A stretch of 64,000 nt of DNA from Halothiobacillus neapolitanus c2 (GTDB lineage Bacteria; Pseudomonadota; Gammaproteobacteria; Halothiobacillales; Halothiobacillaceae), in NCBI RefSeq assembly GCF_000024765.1, contig NC_013422.1, positions 2,421,501 through 2,485,500 of the forward strand, given 5' to 3'. Below the pieces are notes generated by a model. That model made no database searches, was not told the DNA's origin, and was given only the letters and a program-made list of their open reading frames with translations. This document shows positions 8,855-17,302 of the stretch, one piece after another (positions within the stretch are counted from its first letter, which is position 1; each line of letters begins with the position of its first letter). The position numbers were made by a program, and so were the translations under genes.

Positions 8855-9067
8855 TTATTGAACCCGGTTGCCAATCACGCCGCCCACGGCCGCGCCACCC
8901 ACCGTGCCCAGTGCGCTGCCACCGGTGAGCACAGAGCCACCGACCGCGCCAACGCCGGCACCAATGGCCGTGTTTTGATCACGCTGAGTCATACCCGCAC
9001 AACCGGCCATGTTGAGCACCAGTGCGCCAGCGACGGCAGATAAAGCGATTTTTTTAATGAGGTGCAT
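8855..9067 (-). CDS. Glycine-zipper lipoprotein, OsmB-like
   Basis: A 70-residue lipoprotein with signal peptide and lipobox (LNMAGC), then a glycine-zipper hairpin (IGAGVGAVGGSVLTGGSALGTVGG and AAVGGVIGNRVQ). This matches the OsmB/Glycine-zipper_2TM type of osmotically induced outer membrane lipoproteins. It lies among other stress-type genes (BON, CsbD, lmo0937-like). The exact role is unknown. Confidence 0.8.
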   Translation of the reverse strand: MHLIKKIALSAVAGALVLNMAGCAGMTQRDQNTAIGAGVGAVGGSVLTGGSALGTVGGAAVGGVIGNRVQ

Positions 9068-9408
9068 AAAGTCATTTCCTGTAAAGTTCGGATGGTTTTG
9101 GCGCGTCCCGAAATTGGCACAAGGCTATTTCGGACATTTTTTGGGGATAGTTCCAAAAAAAATGGGCGTCTGTCTGATGGCGCACATAGGGCGTGCTGGA
9201 TGTTTTCGCGGTTTTGAAATTCAACGGCGGTATCAATACGACATGTGGCTGAAAACCCAGATATTATTCAGGTTTTCTCAGGGTTATCAGCACGATGCGG
9301 TACAGATTATTTTTCAATAGGCTTTTGCCCGTTGTGCGGCTTCTTAAATCGATCATTCCTCTGCGTTACTGATGCAACGTGCGAGGGCAAATTATTGAGT
9401 GTTTATTC
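9068..9408. other. Intergenic region between divergent genes
   Basis: About 340 bases separate the divergent glycine-zipper lipoprotein and the Crp/Fnr-type regulator. It must hold promoters for both. I see AT-rich tracts but no operator symmetric enough to call. No convincing gene is present; the plus-strand frame through it has no family features. Confidence 0.4.
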
Positions 9409-10173
9409 ATGCCTAACCTTCTAGCTAAAAAGAGCGATCCTTGCCAAAACCGCTTGCTGAATGCATTTCCAAAAGTGGTCTATGAGCGCTTATACCCCAA
9501 TTTAGAGTTAGTCCCGCTGGTATTGGGGCAAGTGCTCTATGAATCAGGCGATACCCAGCAATATGTTTATTTTCCGACCGACGCGATCGTTTCGTTGTTG
9601 TATGTGATGGAAAATGGCGCTTCAGCCGAGATTGCCGTGGTGGGTAATGAGGGGTTGGTGGGTATTTCTTTATTTATGGGTGGCGATAGCGTCACTAATC
9701 GCGCCGTGGTGCAAAGTGCGGGTTTTGGCTACCGGCTTTGCGGTAAAAAAATCAAAGAAGAATTTCATCGACATGGGGATTTGCTCGAATTGGTGCTGCG
9801 GTATACGCAATCGTTATTCACCCAGATGGCGCAAACAGCCGTATGCAACCGCCACCACTCGATTGTTCAGCAATTATGCCGGTGGTTATTGCTTTCGATG
9901 GATCGGCTCAATGGCAATGAACTTGTCATGACGCAAGAATTAATCGCCAATATGCTCGGTGTGCGCCGTGAAGGCGTGACCGAAGCGGCGGGCAAGCTAC
10001 AAAAGCTCGGTATTATTGAATACCAGCGCGGGCACATCACTATTTTGAATCGCAAAAAGTTAGAGCAACAAAGTTGTGAGTGCTATGCAGTAGTAAAAAA
10101 GGAAACTGATCGGCTATTGCCCTATTCAGTCGCTAATCAGGCAGCATGCGCGGGTCGCATACAGCCTGATTGA
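9409..10173 (+). CDS. Crp/Fnr-family transcription regulator
   Basis: A 254-residue cytoplasmic regulator. The N-terminal half is a cyclic-nucleotide-binding type beta-roll (LVLGQVLYESGDTQQYVYFPTDAIVSLLYVM ... AVVGNEGLVGISLFMGG). The C-terminal winged helix reads MTQELIANMLGVRREGVTEAAGKLQKLGIIEYQRGHITILN. No Fnr-type N-terminal cysteine cluster is seen, so oxygen sensing by an Fe-S cluster is unlikely. Proteins of this subtype are often found beside stress genes such as the BON and CsbD genes downstream. The ATG at 9409 was preferred over GTG 9379; neither has a strong ribosome site. Confidence 0.85.
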   Translation: MPNLLAKKSDPCQNRLLNAFPKVVYERLYPNLELVPLVLGQVLYESGDTQQYVYFPTDAIVSLLYVMENGASAEIAVVGNEGLVGISLFMGGDSVTNRAVVQSAGFGYRLCGKKIKEEFHRHGDLLELVLRYTQSLFTQMAQTAVCNRHHSIVQQLCRWLLLSMDRLNGNELVMTQELIANMLGVRREGVTEAAGKLQKLGIIEYQRGHITILNRKKLEQQSCECYAVVKKETDRLLPYSVANQAACAGRIQPD

Positions 10174-10234
10174 TAGGGGGTAATAACCTGCAACGCGATC
10201 TGGGTGATAGATTTTACCACCAACCACAATTCGT

Positions 10235-11083
10235 TTAATTGTGGGTCAGCGCCTTGGCGTCTACCCGTTTAACGCCTTGCACGTTTTGGGCGAGTTCAAT
10301 GGCCAATGCGCGTTCGGCTCCCGTTTGTGTTTTGCCGGTGAGTTTTACTACGCCATCTTTAGTAGCAACCGAAATAGCACCGCTGTGCACATTGCTGGAA
10401 TATAAAAAAGTGGAGTTTACTTTGGTTGTAATCCACGCATCCGAAATTGCGGTGCCTGCATCGCTCAACGCGCTTTTGGCTTTGTCGCCCAGCGACGGCT
10501 TGGGCGCTTCAACCTTGATTTGATTATTAACCGACAGCACGCCCTGCGTATTCATGGCCAAGTTTTGCGCGGCCTCTTTCGCCTGTTTGCTGGTTGCTGT
10601 GCCGCTTAGGGTCACCCTACCCGCCTTGGTTTCAACACTCGTGGTCAAACCGCTGGCATATTTGCTCCATAATAATTTGGCTTTAATCGCCGCTGTGATG
10701 GAGGCATCATCAATAGCCTCGCCATAGCTGCGGGTTGTAGACTGAGCCGGAGGCACAAAATCGGCATTCACTACAATTTGGTTATCGACATCTTTAATGC
10801 CATCAACCCCGAGTGCAATTTGCGTGGCGAGGTCTTTGGTTACGCCGTCATCCACCGTACCGGTTAATGTGGCTTTGCCATTTTGAACGGATACGCGTAA
10901 ATCGTTAGCCCTTAAATACGGGCTTAACGCATAGGTTGTCCAAATTTGGGTTTCTTGGCGAACATCGGTCATATTTTGGGTTACGGTATCTTCGGCATTC
11001 GCCACCCCTGTTAATGAGCCTAAAGCCAATGTTATAGCGATAGCCAACACAGATGAGCGTAAAATCGTGTGTGATTTAATCAT
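10235..11083 (-). CDS. Periplasmic protein with three BON domains, OsmY-like
   Basis: A 282-residue protein with a Sec signal peptide (cleavage near VANAED) and three BON domains at about residues 45-110, 125-195 and 210-280. Each carries the pattern V..G.v.L.G.v with IKDVDNQIVV, VLSVNNQIKV and VKRVDAKAL endings. BON domains bind phospholipid surfaces; OsmY in Escherichia coli is an osmotically induced example. It belongs to a stress cluster with csbD-like and glycine-zipper genes. Confidence 0.88.
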   Translation of the reverse strand: MIKSHTILRSSVLAIAITLALGSLTGVANAEDTVTQNMTDVRQETQIWTTYALSPYLRANDLRVSVQNGKATLTGTVDDGVTKDLATQIALGVDGIKDVDNQIVVNADFVPPAQSTTRSYGEAIDDASITAAIKAKLLWSKYASGLTTSVETKAGRVTLSGTATSKQAKEAAQNLAMNTQGVLSVNNQIKVEAPKPSLGDKAKSALSDAGTAISDAWITTKVNSTFLYSSNVHSGAISVATKDGVVKLTGKTQTGAERALAIELAQNVQGVKRVDAKALTHN

Positions 11084-11159
11084 TTTTATCTCGGTATTAA
11101 ATTAGAAGCAAGGGTAAAGGAAAAACCCAATACCCATATTAAATTCGGCCAAATCAGGT

Positions 11160-11375
11160 TTAGAAATTATGCTTATCCATAAAATCTTTGACTTGTTTAT
11201 GCGCCTCATCACGGCTGATGGCATAACGCTCTTGGATTAGCCCGGTCAGTTTGTCTTGTTGACCTTCGAGTTGTAAAAACTCATCTTCCGTCAACTTGCC
11301 CCATGCCACTTTCGCGGCGCCGACGTGTTGCTTCCATTGGCCTTTTAATTGCTCTGTACTGGTTGGTAAGCTCAT
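11160..11375 (-). CDS. CsbD-family stress protein
   Basis: A 71-residue hydrophilic protein with the CsbD pattern: LKGQWKQHVGAAKVAWGKLTEDEFLQLEGQQDKL and a C-terminal RYAISRDEAHKQVKDFMDKH. CsbD/YjbJ proteins are abundant under general stress in many bacteria; function unknown. The gene starts 3 nt after the end of the next upstream frame on the same strand, so the two are probably co-transcribed. Confidence 0.9.
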   Translation of the reverse strand: MSLPTSTEQLKGQWKQHVGAAKVAWGKLTEDEFLQLEGQQDKLTGLIQERYAISRDEAHKQVKDFMDKHNF

Positions 11376-11377
11376 GA

Positions 11378-11575
11378 CTATTTTTTTCCTTGAATGGATT
11401 TTTTACCGTGTAACGCACGCGGCATTTTGGATTGCTTGAGCACAGAATGATTAGCCAGATGAAAGCCAACGCCAGTTTTGGTTGGCTTAACATGTGCTTC
11501 TACGGGCGTGCTGTGCCCCGGTTTATCGGGTGGGGAGCCATTGATGTCTGAATTAGCCTTGATGGGCGGTGACAT
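11378..11575 (-). CDS. Small hypothetical hydrophilic protein
   Basis: A 65-residue Pro/Lys/His-rich protein without signal peptide or membrane segment. ATG 11575 was chosen because GGAAG lies six bases upstream; an in-frame start exists further upstream at 11662. It is directly followed by the csbD-like gene. No family recognised; probably a disordered stress protein judging by its composition and neighbours. Confidence 0.5.
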   Translation of the reverse strand: MSPPIKANSDINGSPPDKPGHSTPVEAHVKPTKTGVGFHLANHSVLKQSKMPRALHGKKSIQGKK

Positions 11576-11794
11576 ATTCTTCCTTTTGCCGGCAGTTTTA
11601 AGTGTGCTAATCGGCAACTCAAGATGCGCTACTTGGGCCAAGGTGTCTGTACGCCAGCGCACGCAGAAAAATTCGCCCCGTTAATAATCGCCAAATCGCA
11701 TGATAAATAAAACGCGTTGGTGGGGCACCGCACAGATCAGCAGCACGGGTGTGCGGTAGCGTAGGGTTCAATCATCATCAAAAGGGAGAAATTT

Positions 11795-11941
11795 ATGCTT
11801 GAAACAATTGCGGTTGTGCTCTTGATTCTTTGGGCGCTGGGATTGGTTACCTCGTACACCATGGGCGGGTTTATCCATATTTTATTGATTTTTGCGATTA
11901 TCGTAATTTTGGTGCGGGTTATTCAGGGACGCAGAATATAA
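11795..11941 (+). CDS. lmo0937-type 48-residue membrane protein
   Basis: A very small membrane protein with two hydrophobic segments (LETIAVVLLILWALGLVTS and FIHILLIFAIIVILVRV) joined by the conserved YTMGGFIH turn. This is the signature of the lmo0937/DUF5670 family, often found with CsbD and BON genes. A strong ribosome site AAAGGGAG lies six bases before the ATG. Role unknown. Confidence 0.85.
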   Translation: MLETIAVVLLILWALGLVTSYTMGGFIHILLIFAIIVILVRVIQGRRI

Positions 11942-11954
11942 CCATCCCAGTACA

Positions 11955-12821
11955 CTAGGGAACCGCCGCGTGTGTACAAGACCAGGCGGTGCTTGTGCTT
12001 TGGGCAGACCGTACATCGACTGCACGCCCCAGTAGTGTGGACATGACCGTGCGCGCATGATCTGTCGATGCTGCGGTGGTGAAGAACTGATCCTCGGTGA
12101 TCCGACCGTCCGATGCGGCGACGCTGGATGAGCCGATGCGCCGCCCGACCTGTCTGGCTACGGCGGCCGACGAATCCAGTATGGTCACATCCGGCCCAAC
12201 GATGGCTCTGATCTGCTGAGCCAGATACACATAGTGCGTGCATCCCAGCACCAGCGTGTCCGCCCCGGACGCGAGCAGCGGTTCGACGTAGCGACGAATG
12301 AGTTCGTAAGTCTTCGGATGTTCCATTTCCCCCCGCTCGACCTGCTCCACAAACCCGGGGCACGGTTGAAGAAGCACGCGCGTGTTGGCCCCGTGTATGC
12401 GGCACAAGCGCTCTACGGCCGGGCTCTCGATCGTTTTGCGGGTGGCGAGCACGCCGATGGTTCCCGACCGGGAATGTTCTATCGCGGGTTTGATCGCCGG
12501 TTCCAGCGCGATGATGGGAATCGAGAATTGCCTGCGCAGTTGCGCCACGGCGATGACCGTCGCCGTATTGCAGGCGACAACCACGGCCTTTGCCCCCGCG
12601 GCGACAAGAAACCCGGTCATGGCAACCGCGCGTTCTGTGATGAAGTCGGATGAGCGATCTCCATACGGTGCATGGCCTGAATCGGCAATGTAGATAATGT
12701 CTTCCGCAGGGAGCGCATGGCGAACCGCCTGATAAACAGAAAGGCCGCCCACACCCGAGTCGAAAATGCCGATGGGCGCCGAGGGGCTGAGAATCGAGGA
12801 GGTGAGATTAGTTGTTTTCAC
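11955..12821 (-). CDS. murI: Glutamate racemase
   Basis: Interconverts L- and D-glutamate for peptidoglycan synthesis, in the cytoplasm. The protein has 288 residues, usual for MurI. Visible motifs: [13 protein letters not shown] (N-terminal substrate loop), the catalytic Cys in VVACNTATV, and the second catalytic Cys in VLGCTHYVY. The start codon is GTG (12819-12821). The C-terminal tail after residue ~240 ([19 protein letters not shown]) is atypical and may be poorly conserved. Divergent from phoB. Confidence 0.95.
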   Translation of the reverse strand: MKTTNLTSSILSPSAPIGIFDSGVGGLSVYQAVRHALPAEDIIYIADSGHAPYGDRSSDFITERAVAMTGFLVAAGAKAVVVACNTATVIAVAQLRRQFSIPIIALEPAIKPAIEHSRSGTIGVLATRKTIESPAVERLCRIHGANTRVLLQPCPGFVEQVERGEMEHPKTYELIRRYVEPLLASGADTLVLGCTHYVYLAQQIRAIVGPDVTILDSSAAVARQVGRRIGSSSVAASDGRITEDQFFTTAASTDHARTVMSTLLGRAVDVRSAQSTSTAWSCTHAAVP

Positions 12822-12934
12822 AGTGCATTCGTGTGAGTGCCAGGCGATTTTGCCCAGTTTATTGGGATTATGCAGAAAACATACAAAAAGATGGCGATTA
12901 TTTGGAAGTTCCCTGCTTGGAGAATCGGGCGGTT

Positions 12935-12959
12935 TGTCATATTGTCATAATCGTGTCAT
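12935..12959 (+). promoter_or_regulatory. Pho box upstream of phoB
   Basis: TGTCAT occurs at 12935-12940, 12943-12948 and 12954-12959. The last two are spaced 11 bases, giving TTGTCAT-AATC-GTGTCAT, close to the PhoB consensus of two CTGTCAT repeats separated by four A/T-rich bases. It lies 46 bases before the phoB ATG and predicts autoregulation of phoBR under phosphate starvation. Confidence 0.8.
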
Positions 12960-13005
12960 TCCCTTGCGGTCAAATAGTCATCACCCTGCAACACGAGCAT
13001 TCATC

Positions 13006-13698
13006 ATGGCACGCAAAACAATTTTGATCGTTGAAGACGAGAAACCCATTCGGGAGATGGTGACGTTCGCCCTCGGGCGCGCGGGCTACGATCTGATCGA
13101 AGCGAGCGATGTTTCCGAAGCGTTCGAACAACTCTCGCACAAACTACCGGATCTGGTCTTGCTGGACTGGATGCTTCCGGGTGCCAGCGGCATCGAGTTC
13201 GCCCGGCGCATGAAACGCGACGAAATCACTCGAGACGTACCGATCGTCATGTTGACCGCGCGCGGCGAGGAAGAAGACAAGGTCAGCGGCCTCGAAGCCG
13301 GTGCCGATGACTACATCACCAAACCCTTTTCACCTCGGGAATTGATGGCGCGCATCAAGGCTGTTCTGCGTCGCGCATCACCCGATAGCGAAGGTGGCGT
13401 GATCGAAGTGGCGGGCTTGCGGCTTGATCCGGAAAGCCATCGGGTGACGGGCGGCAGTGTCGATATCGAAGTTGGCCCGACCGAATTTCGTCTTCTGACC
13501 TTCTTCATGACGCACCCGGAGCGCGTGTTCAGCCGGACGCAATTGCTCGACCGCATCTGGGGCCGCAACGCCTATGTGGAAGAGCGTACCGTCGATGTCC
13601 ACATCCTGCGGCTGCGCAAGGCCCTGGTGCCCAGCGGGTTCGATGCCCTGATTCAAACGGTACGTGGCGTCGGCTACCGGCTATCCAGCAAAGCCTGA
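13006..13698 (+). CDS. phoB: Phosphate regulon response regulator PhoB
   Basis: A 230-residue OmpR/PhoB-family regulator. The receiver domain shows the acidic pair (VEDE), the phosphoacceptor Asp in LLDWMLPG, the Thr in MLTAR and the Lys in ITKPFSP. The C-terminal winged helix shows [30 protein letters not shown] and [15 protein letters not shown] with RGVGYRL. When phosphorylated by PhoR it activates pho genes. ATG 13006 gives the standard PhoB N-terminus ([12 protein letters not shown]). A Pho box precedes it, and phoR follows after 6 bases. Confidence 0.95.
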   Translation: MARKTILIVEDEKPIREMVTFALGRAGYDLIEASDVSEAFEQLSHKLPDLVLLDWMLPGASGIEFARRMKRDEITRDVPIVMLTARGEEEDKVSGLEAGADDYITKPFSPRELMARIKAVLRRASPDSEGGVIEVAGLRLDPESHRVTGGSVDIEVGPTEFRLLTFFMTHPERVFSRTQLLDRIWGRNAYVEERTVDVHILRLRKALVPSGFDALIQTVRGVGYRLSSKA

Positions 13699-13704
13699 TC
13701 GATC

Positions 13705-15123
13705 GTGCCGCAGAAAATACTCAACACCGTCAAACGACCCGATCGATCTCCCACTGCTCGATACAGGCACCAAGACCGGATATGGCGCCTGAACGCCGCA
13801 CGCTGGCGGCAGGAATTGCTGTTACTCCTGCTCTCGGCCGTGCCGGGCGGGGTTCTGTTCATGTTGGGTGGCGCAATCAGCTGGGCCATCGCCCTCACGT
13901 TTGCCTGTTACGCCCTCTCGCTGCTGTATCGGTTGATGCGTCTGGCGCGTAACGTCCGGCGTCAATTCACCGGTCAGACAACCTACGGTCTGACCGGCCT
14001 GATTCAGGATCGCCAACGCCGTGTACGCGCCTCCTGGGTTCGGCGACAACGCAAGCTGGTCGATTTGTTGAAGCGCTACCATCGCTCCGCCATGTCGGTA
14101 CCGGATGCGATGGTGGTGCTGTCCCCGTTGCGTGAAATCGAGTGGTTGAACGATGCCGCCTGCGATCTGCTGAATCTGACGCAGAACGATGTGGGCCTAC
14201 GTATCGACAACCTGATACGCAACCCCACTTTCGTGAATTGGTTGGGCGAAGGCGCTTCGGGGCGTGTACTGGAATTCCAATCCCCGGGCGATGAGCACCG
14301 TGCGCTGAATCTGCGCATGGAACCCTATGGCGAGGATCGCAGCCTGCTGATCGGGCGGGACGTGACGGCGCTCTATCGACTTCAGGGGGTGCGGCAGGAT
14401 TTCGTGGCCAACGTGTCGCATGAATTGCGCACACCGCTGACCGTGCTGGCGGGTTACCTCGAAACTTTGCTCGACAGCGAAGAAGATACGCAGGGCGAAA
14501 TGTTCCGCATTCTCACCAATATGCATCAGCAATCGGAGCGCATGCGGCGCATCGTCGAAGATCTGTTGCTGCTTTCGCGATTGGAAACCTCGCGGCCCGA
14601 CGAGGAGTATTTCGAGTCCATCGACATGCGAAGCCTGCTCGAAACCGTCGCTCATGATGCGCAATTGCTCTCCGGCGCAGAACAGCATCAAATTCAGCTG
14701 GAAGTAGACCCAGGACTATGGCTAATCGGCATCCTGAGAGAGCTGCATTCCGCCCTGTCGAATTTGGTCTTCAACGCCGTCAAATATACCCCTGGCGGCG
14801 GGACAATCACGATTCGCTGGTATCAGAACGAGAAAGGCCAACCCGTATTCGAATCGCAGGACACCGGCATCGGTATCGAACCACGGCACATTCCCCGACT
14901 CACCGAACGGTTCTATCGAATCGATGTGGCCCGTTCGCGCACGCGCGGCGGCACGGGGCTCGGTCTTGCGATCGTCAAGCATGTGATTCTCAGACACGAT
15001 GCCAAGTTGGACATCACCAGTCAACTGAATCAGGGCAGCGTGTTCCGGGTCACCTTCCCTGCCTCGCGCGCCGAGCGCCACAACTCGCCGAGTCTGACAG
15101 CAGGCATGAAAAACGCCCAATAA
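13705..15123 (+). CDS. phoR: Phosphate sensor histidine kinase PhoR
   Basis: A 472-residue membrane kinase. Two N-terminal hydrophobic segments (about residues 37-80, LLLLLLSAVPGGVLFMLGG and AISWAIALTFACYALSL) are followed by a PAS domain (about 125-220). The DHp helix carries the phosphoacceptor His in FVANVSHELRTPLTVL, and the ATPase domain has the N box (NLVFNAVKYTPGGG), G1 (DTGIGIEP) and G2 (RGGTGLGLAIVKH). Start is a GTG 6 bases after phoB. It phosphorylates PhoB, normally with the PstSCAB-PhoU system, which is not in this window. A hairpin overlaps the stop codon. Confidence 0.94.
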   Translation: MPQKILNTVKRPDRSPTARYRHQDRIWRLNAARWRQELLLLLLSAVPGGVLFMLGGAISWAIALTFACYALSLLYRLMRLARNVRRQFTGQTTYGLTGLIQDRQRRVRASWVRRQRKLVDLLKRYHRSAMSVPDAMVVLSPLREIEWLNDAACDLLNLTQNDVGLRIDNLIRNPTFVNWLGEGASGRVLEFQSPGDEHRALNLRMEPYGEDRSLLIGRDVTALYRLQGVRQDFVANVSHELRTPLTVLAGYLETLLDSEEDTQGEMFRILTNMHQQSERMRRIVEDLLLLSRLETSRPDEEYFESIDMRSLLETVAHDAQLLSGAEQHQIQLEVDPGLWLIGILRELHSALSNLVFNAVKYTPGGGTITIRWYQNEKGQPVFESQDTGIGIEPRHIPRLTERFYRIDVARSRTRGGTGLGLAIVKHVILRHDAKLDITSQLNQGSVFRVTFPASRAERHNSPSLTAGMKNAQ

Positions 15124-15131
15124 AGGGCGTT
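15112..15131 (+). terminator. Terminator overlapping phoR stop
   Basis: Stem aacgccc/gggcgtt with a 6-nt loop spans the phoR TAA and is followed by aattta. It is short but well placed to end the phoBR operon, and on the other strand it could also serve the convergent SCP2-like gene. Confidence 0.55.
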
Positions 15132-15160
15132 AATTTAGAATGGGACATGCGTTAGATGGC

Positions 15161-15559
15161 TCAGGCCGTCACTTTTCCCATCAGACCAAAGCTTTTCACG
15201 AATGGACCAGCCAACGCAGGGTTCTTGATCATGGTGGCGTAATCACCAGCAAAAAATTTCAGTCGCCCCAAGGCCACTGCAGATCCGAGTCCCACCATAC
15301 CCGGTGGGGAATCCTGCCACTTCTCCCATTGCTCGGGCGTAGCACGCATGTCCCAGTGCAGTTCGCTGCCGTCATAGGCACCGGCGTAAACGATCATTCC
15401 CTGTTCAACACGAACATAAGCCTTGGGTTCTGGGTCCTCAGGGAAACCGACCCCGATCGTCGTCGAAAAACCAGAATTGGCTAACGCACCGGCAACTTCC
15501 GGCGCCCCATTCCATTGTTGTTGATATGCATTCATCCACTCCGTTCCAAACAATTCCAT
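15161..15559 (-). CDS. SCP2-like sterol-binding-domain type protein
   Basis: A 132-residue soluble protein. The start MELFGTEWMNAYQQQWN has GGAGG ten bases upstream. The pattern resembles bacterial SCP2-type lipid-carrier proteins: an N-terminal helix, a beta-sheet (KAYVRVEQGMIVYAG), WDMRATPEQWEKW and a C-terminal helix block AVALGRLKFFAGDYATMIKNPALAGPFVKSFGLMGKV. Ligand and role are unknown. Assignment is by overall pattern, so moderate certainty. Confidence 0.6.
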   Translation of the reverse strand: MELFGTEWMNAYQQQWNGAPEVAGALANSGFSTTIGVGFPEDPEPKAYVRVEQGMIVYAGAYDGSELHWDMRATPEQWEKWQDSPPGMVGLGSAVALGRLKFFAGDYATMIKNPALAGPFVKSFGLMGKVTA

Positions 15560-15792
15560 CTTATTACCGCCTCCAAGCTGGGTAACTCCCTCAATAATTG
15601 GCGTTGCGCCTAAGCGCTTCACCAATCACCTATTTTCACGGGCCTCTTGCCCGATGCTTGGATTATTCGCTCATCCCCGAGCCTGTCCAAGTAAATTCGT
15701 TAATACTAAATTAGTTATTCTCTGATGAATCGAGCGAAACTTGTCGTTGCGCGCCACATAAAACACCCGCGGGACCTGCAGACACGGCTGAC

Positions 15793-17274
15793 TTATTCGA
15801 CGCCCCATTTGGCCAGCCGATAGCGGAGTTGCCGCAAGCTCAACCCCAAACGTCGGGCCGCCTCGCTGCGATTCCACCGGGTCATTTCCAGCGCGCTGAG
15901 CACCTGCCGCTGCTCTTCGGCTTCCAATGCGCTGCTCGGCGGCGTAGCGCCCCAAGTCGATTTGACGTCCGGTGGTGAACCCAAATGAAGACCATTCTGC
16001 TCGGCCGAAGAGTCAAACGAATTGTCCCCCGGGAAATCGGTCAGTGCGGAAACGCCAAGCAGATCACCCTCGGTCAACGCGATGGCCCGCTCCAGTAGAT
16101 TCTCCAATCCCCGAACATTCCCCTCAAATGACTGCTGGGCCAGCCAACTCAATGCCTCCGGAGTGAGGTGCGGGGGTGGGCGGTGCTCGCGCTCAGCCAG
16201 CTTGCCCAGGATATGGGCACAGAGCGCGGGGAGATCTTCCAAGCGCGCGCGCAGCGGCGGCACGCGTAGCTCGATCACATTGAGGCGGTAAAACAAATCG
16301 TGCCGGAAGCGCCCATCGCGCACCGCCGCATTCAAGTCCTGATGCGATGCGGAGATGATGCGCACATCAATGGGGACTTCGGCATACTCACCCACCGGGC
16401 GCACCTTGCGCTCCTGAATGGCGCGCAGCAACTTGACCTGCAAACCCAGCGGCAAATCGGCCACTTCGTCCAGAAACAGGCTCCCGCCTTCCGCCGCACG
16501 AAAAAGCCCTTCATGCGCCTGATGCGCGCCCGTGAAAGCACCTTTCTTGTGGCCGAACAACTCGCTCTCGATCAATTCAGCCGGAATGGCACCGCAGTTG
16601 ACCGGAATGAAAGGGCCGTCGGCCCGACCACTGAGTTCATGGATCTGTCGCGCCACCAGCTCTTTGCCTGTGCCCGACTCGCCGCAGATGAACACCGGTG
16701 CCTGAGATCGCGCCACCTTGGCAATGGTTTCACGCAGCATCTGCATGGCACGCGACGGGCCAATCAATGGTGATTTGGCCGCGCCCTGCCCCATGTCAGC
16801 CGCGTTCGGGCCAGCATCGAAAGGACCTTCTCTGGGCGCCGCGTCTTGCCCGGATGCGCTCGACCCTAACGCATGCTGAGATGACTGATCAGGAGCCGAA
16901 TCAAGTGTTCTGGCCTTTAATGCATCGCGCAACAGGCGCTTGAGCACCAATTGCTCGATCGGTTTGGAAACAAAATCGAATGCGCCTGCCTTGAGGGCGC
17001 GCACGGCCGCGTCCACTTGCCCATGCGCCGTAATTACCGCGACAGGCAAATCGGGAAACCGCTGGCGAATCTCATCGAGCAGATCAAGCCCATCGCCATC
17101 GGGCAAGCGCATGTCGGTCAAACAAAAACTTAACGTGTGGCCCGACTCTGCCAACTGAGCGCGCGCGCTGGCCAGATCGGCGGCCAGATGGCAAGTCACG
17201 CCTTCACGGCGCAACGACAAGGCAATGAGGGTGCGAATATCCAGTTCATCATCAACGATCAGGCAAGCGGTCAT
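15793..17274 (-). CDS. pilR: Sigma-54-dependent response regulator PilR
   Basis: A 493-residue NtrC-type regulator. The receiver domain (IVDDELDIRT ... LTDMRLPDGDG ... SKPIEQ) is followed by an AAA+ sigma-54 activation domain with Walker A (GESGTGKE), the GAFTGA loop that contacts sigma-54, and Walker B (GGSLFLDEV). A C-terminal Fis-type HTH ends WNRSEAARRLGLSLRQLRYRLAKWG. With PilS upstream on the same strand it is best called PilR, the activator of type IV pilin transcription. The interdomain linker (about residues 135-170) is long and Ser/Gly/Ala-rich. The pilin gene is not in this window. Confidence 0.92.
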   Translation of the reverse strand: MTACLIVDDELDIRTLIALSLRREGVTCHLAADLASARAQLAESGHTLSFCLTDMRLPDGDGLDLLDEIRQRFPDLPVAVITAHGQVDAAVRALKAGAFDFVSKPIEQLVLKRLLRDALKARTLDSAPDQSSQHALGSSASGQDAAPREGPFDAGPNAADMGQGAAKSPLIGPSRAMQMLRETIAKVARSQAPVFICGESGTGKELVARQIHELSGRADGPFIPVNCGAIPAELIESELFGHKKGAFTGAHQAHEGLFRAAEGGSLFLDEVADLPLGLQVKLLRAIQERKVRPVGEYAEVPIDVRIISASHQDLNAAVRDGRFRHDLFYRLNVIELRVPPLRARLEDLPALCAHILGKLAEREHRPPPHLTPEALSWLAQQSFEGNVRGLENLLERAIALTEGDLLGVSALTDFPGDNSFDSSAEQNGLHLGSPPDVKSTWGATPPSSALEAEEQRQVLSALEMTRWNRSEAARRLGLSLRQLRYRLAKWGVE

Positions 17275-17302
17275 AAACAAAATCCCGGTTCATGAAGCGC
17301 CA

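Noticed and set aside
9009..9320. Plus-strand frame of 103 codons upstream of the Crp/Fnr-type gene
   Set aside because: It overlaps the glycine-zipper gene and the promoter region, with no ribosome site and no motif.
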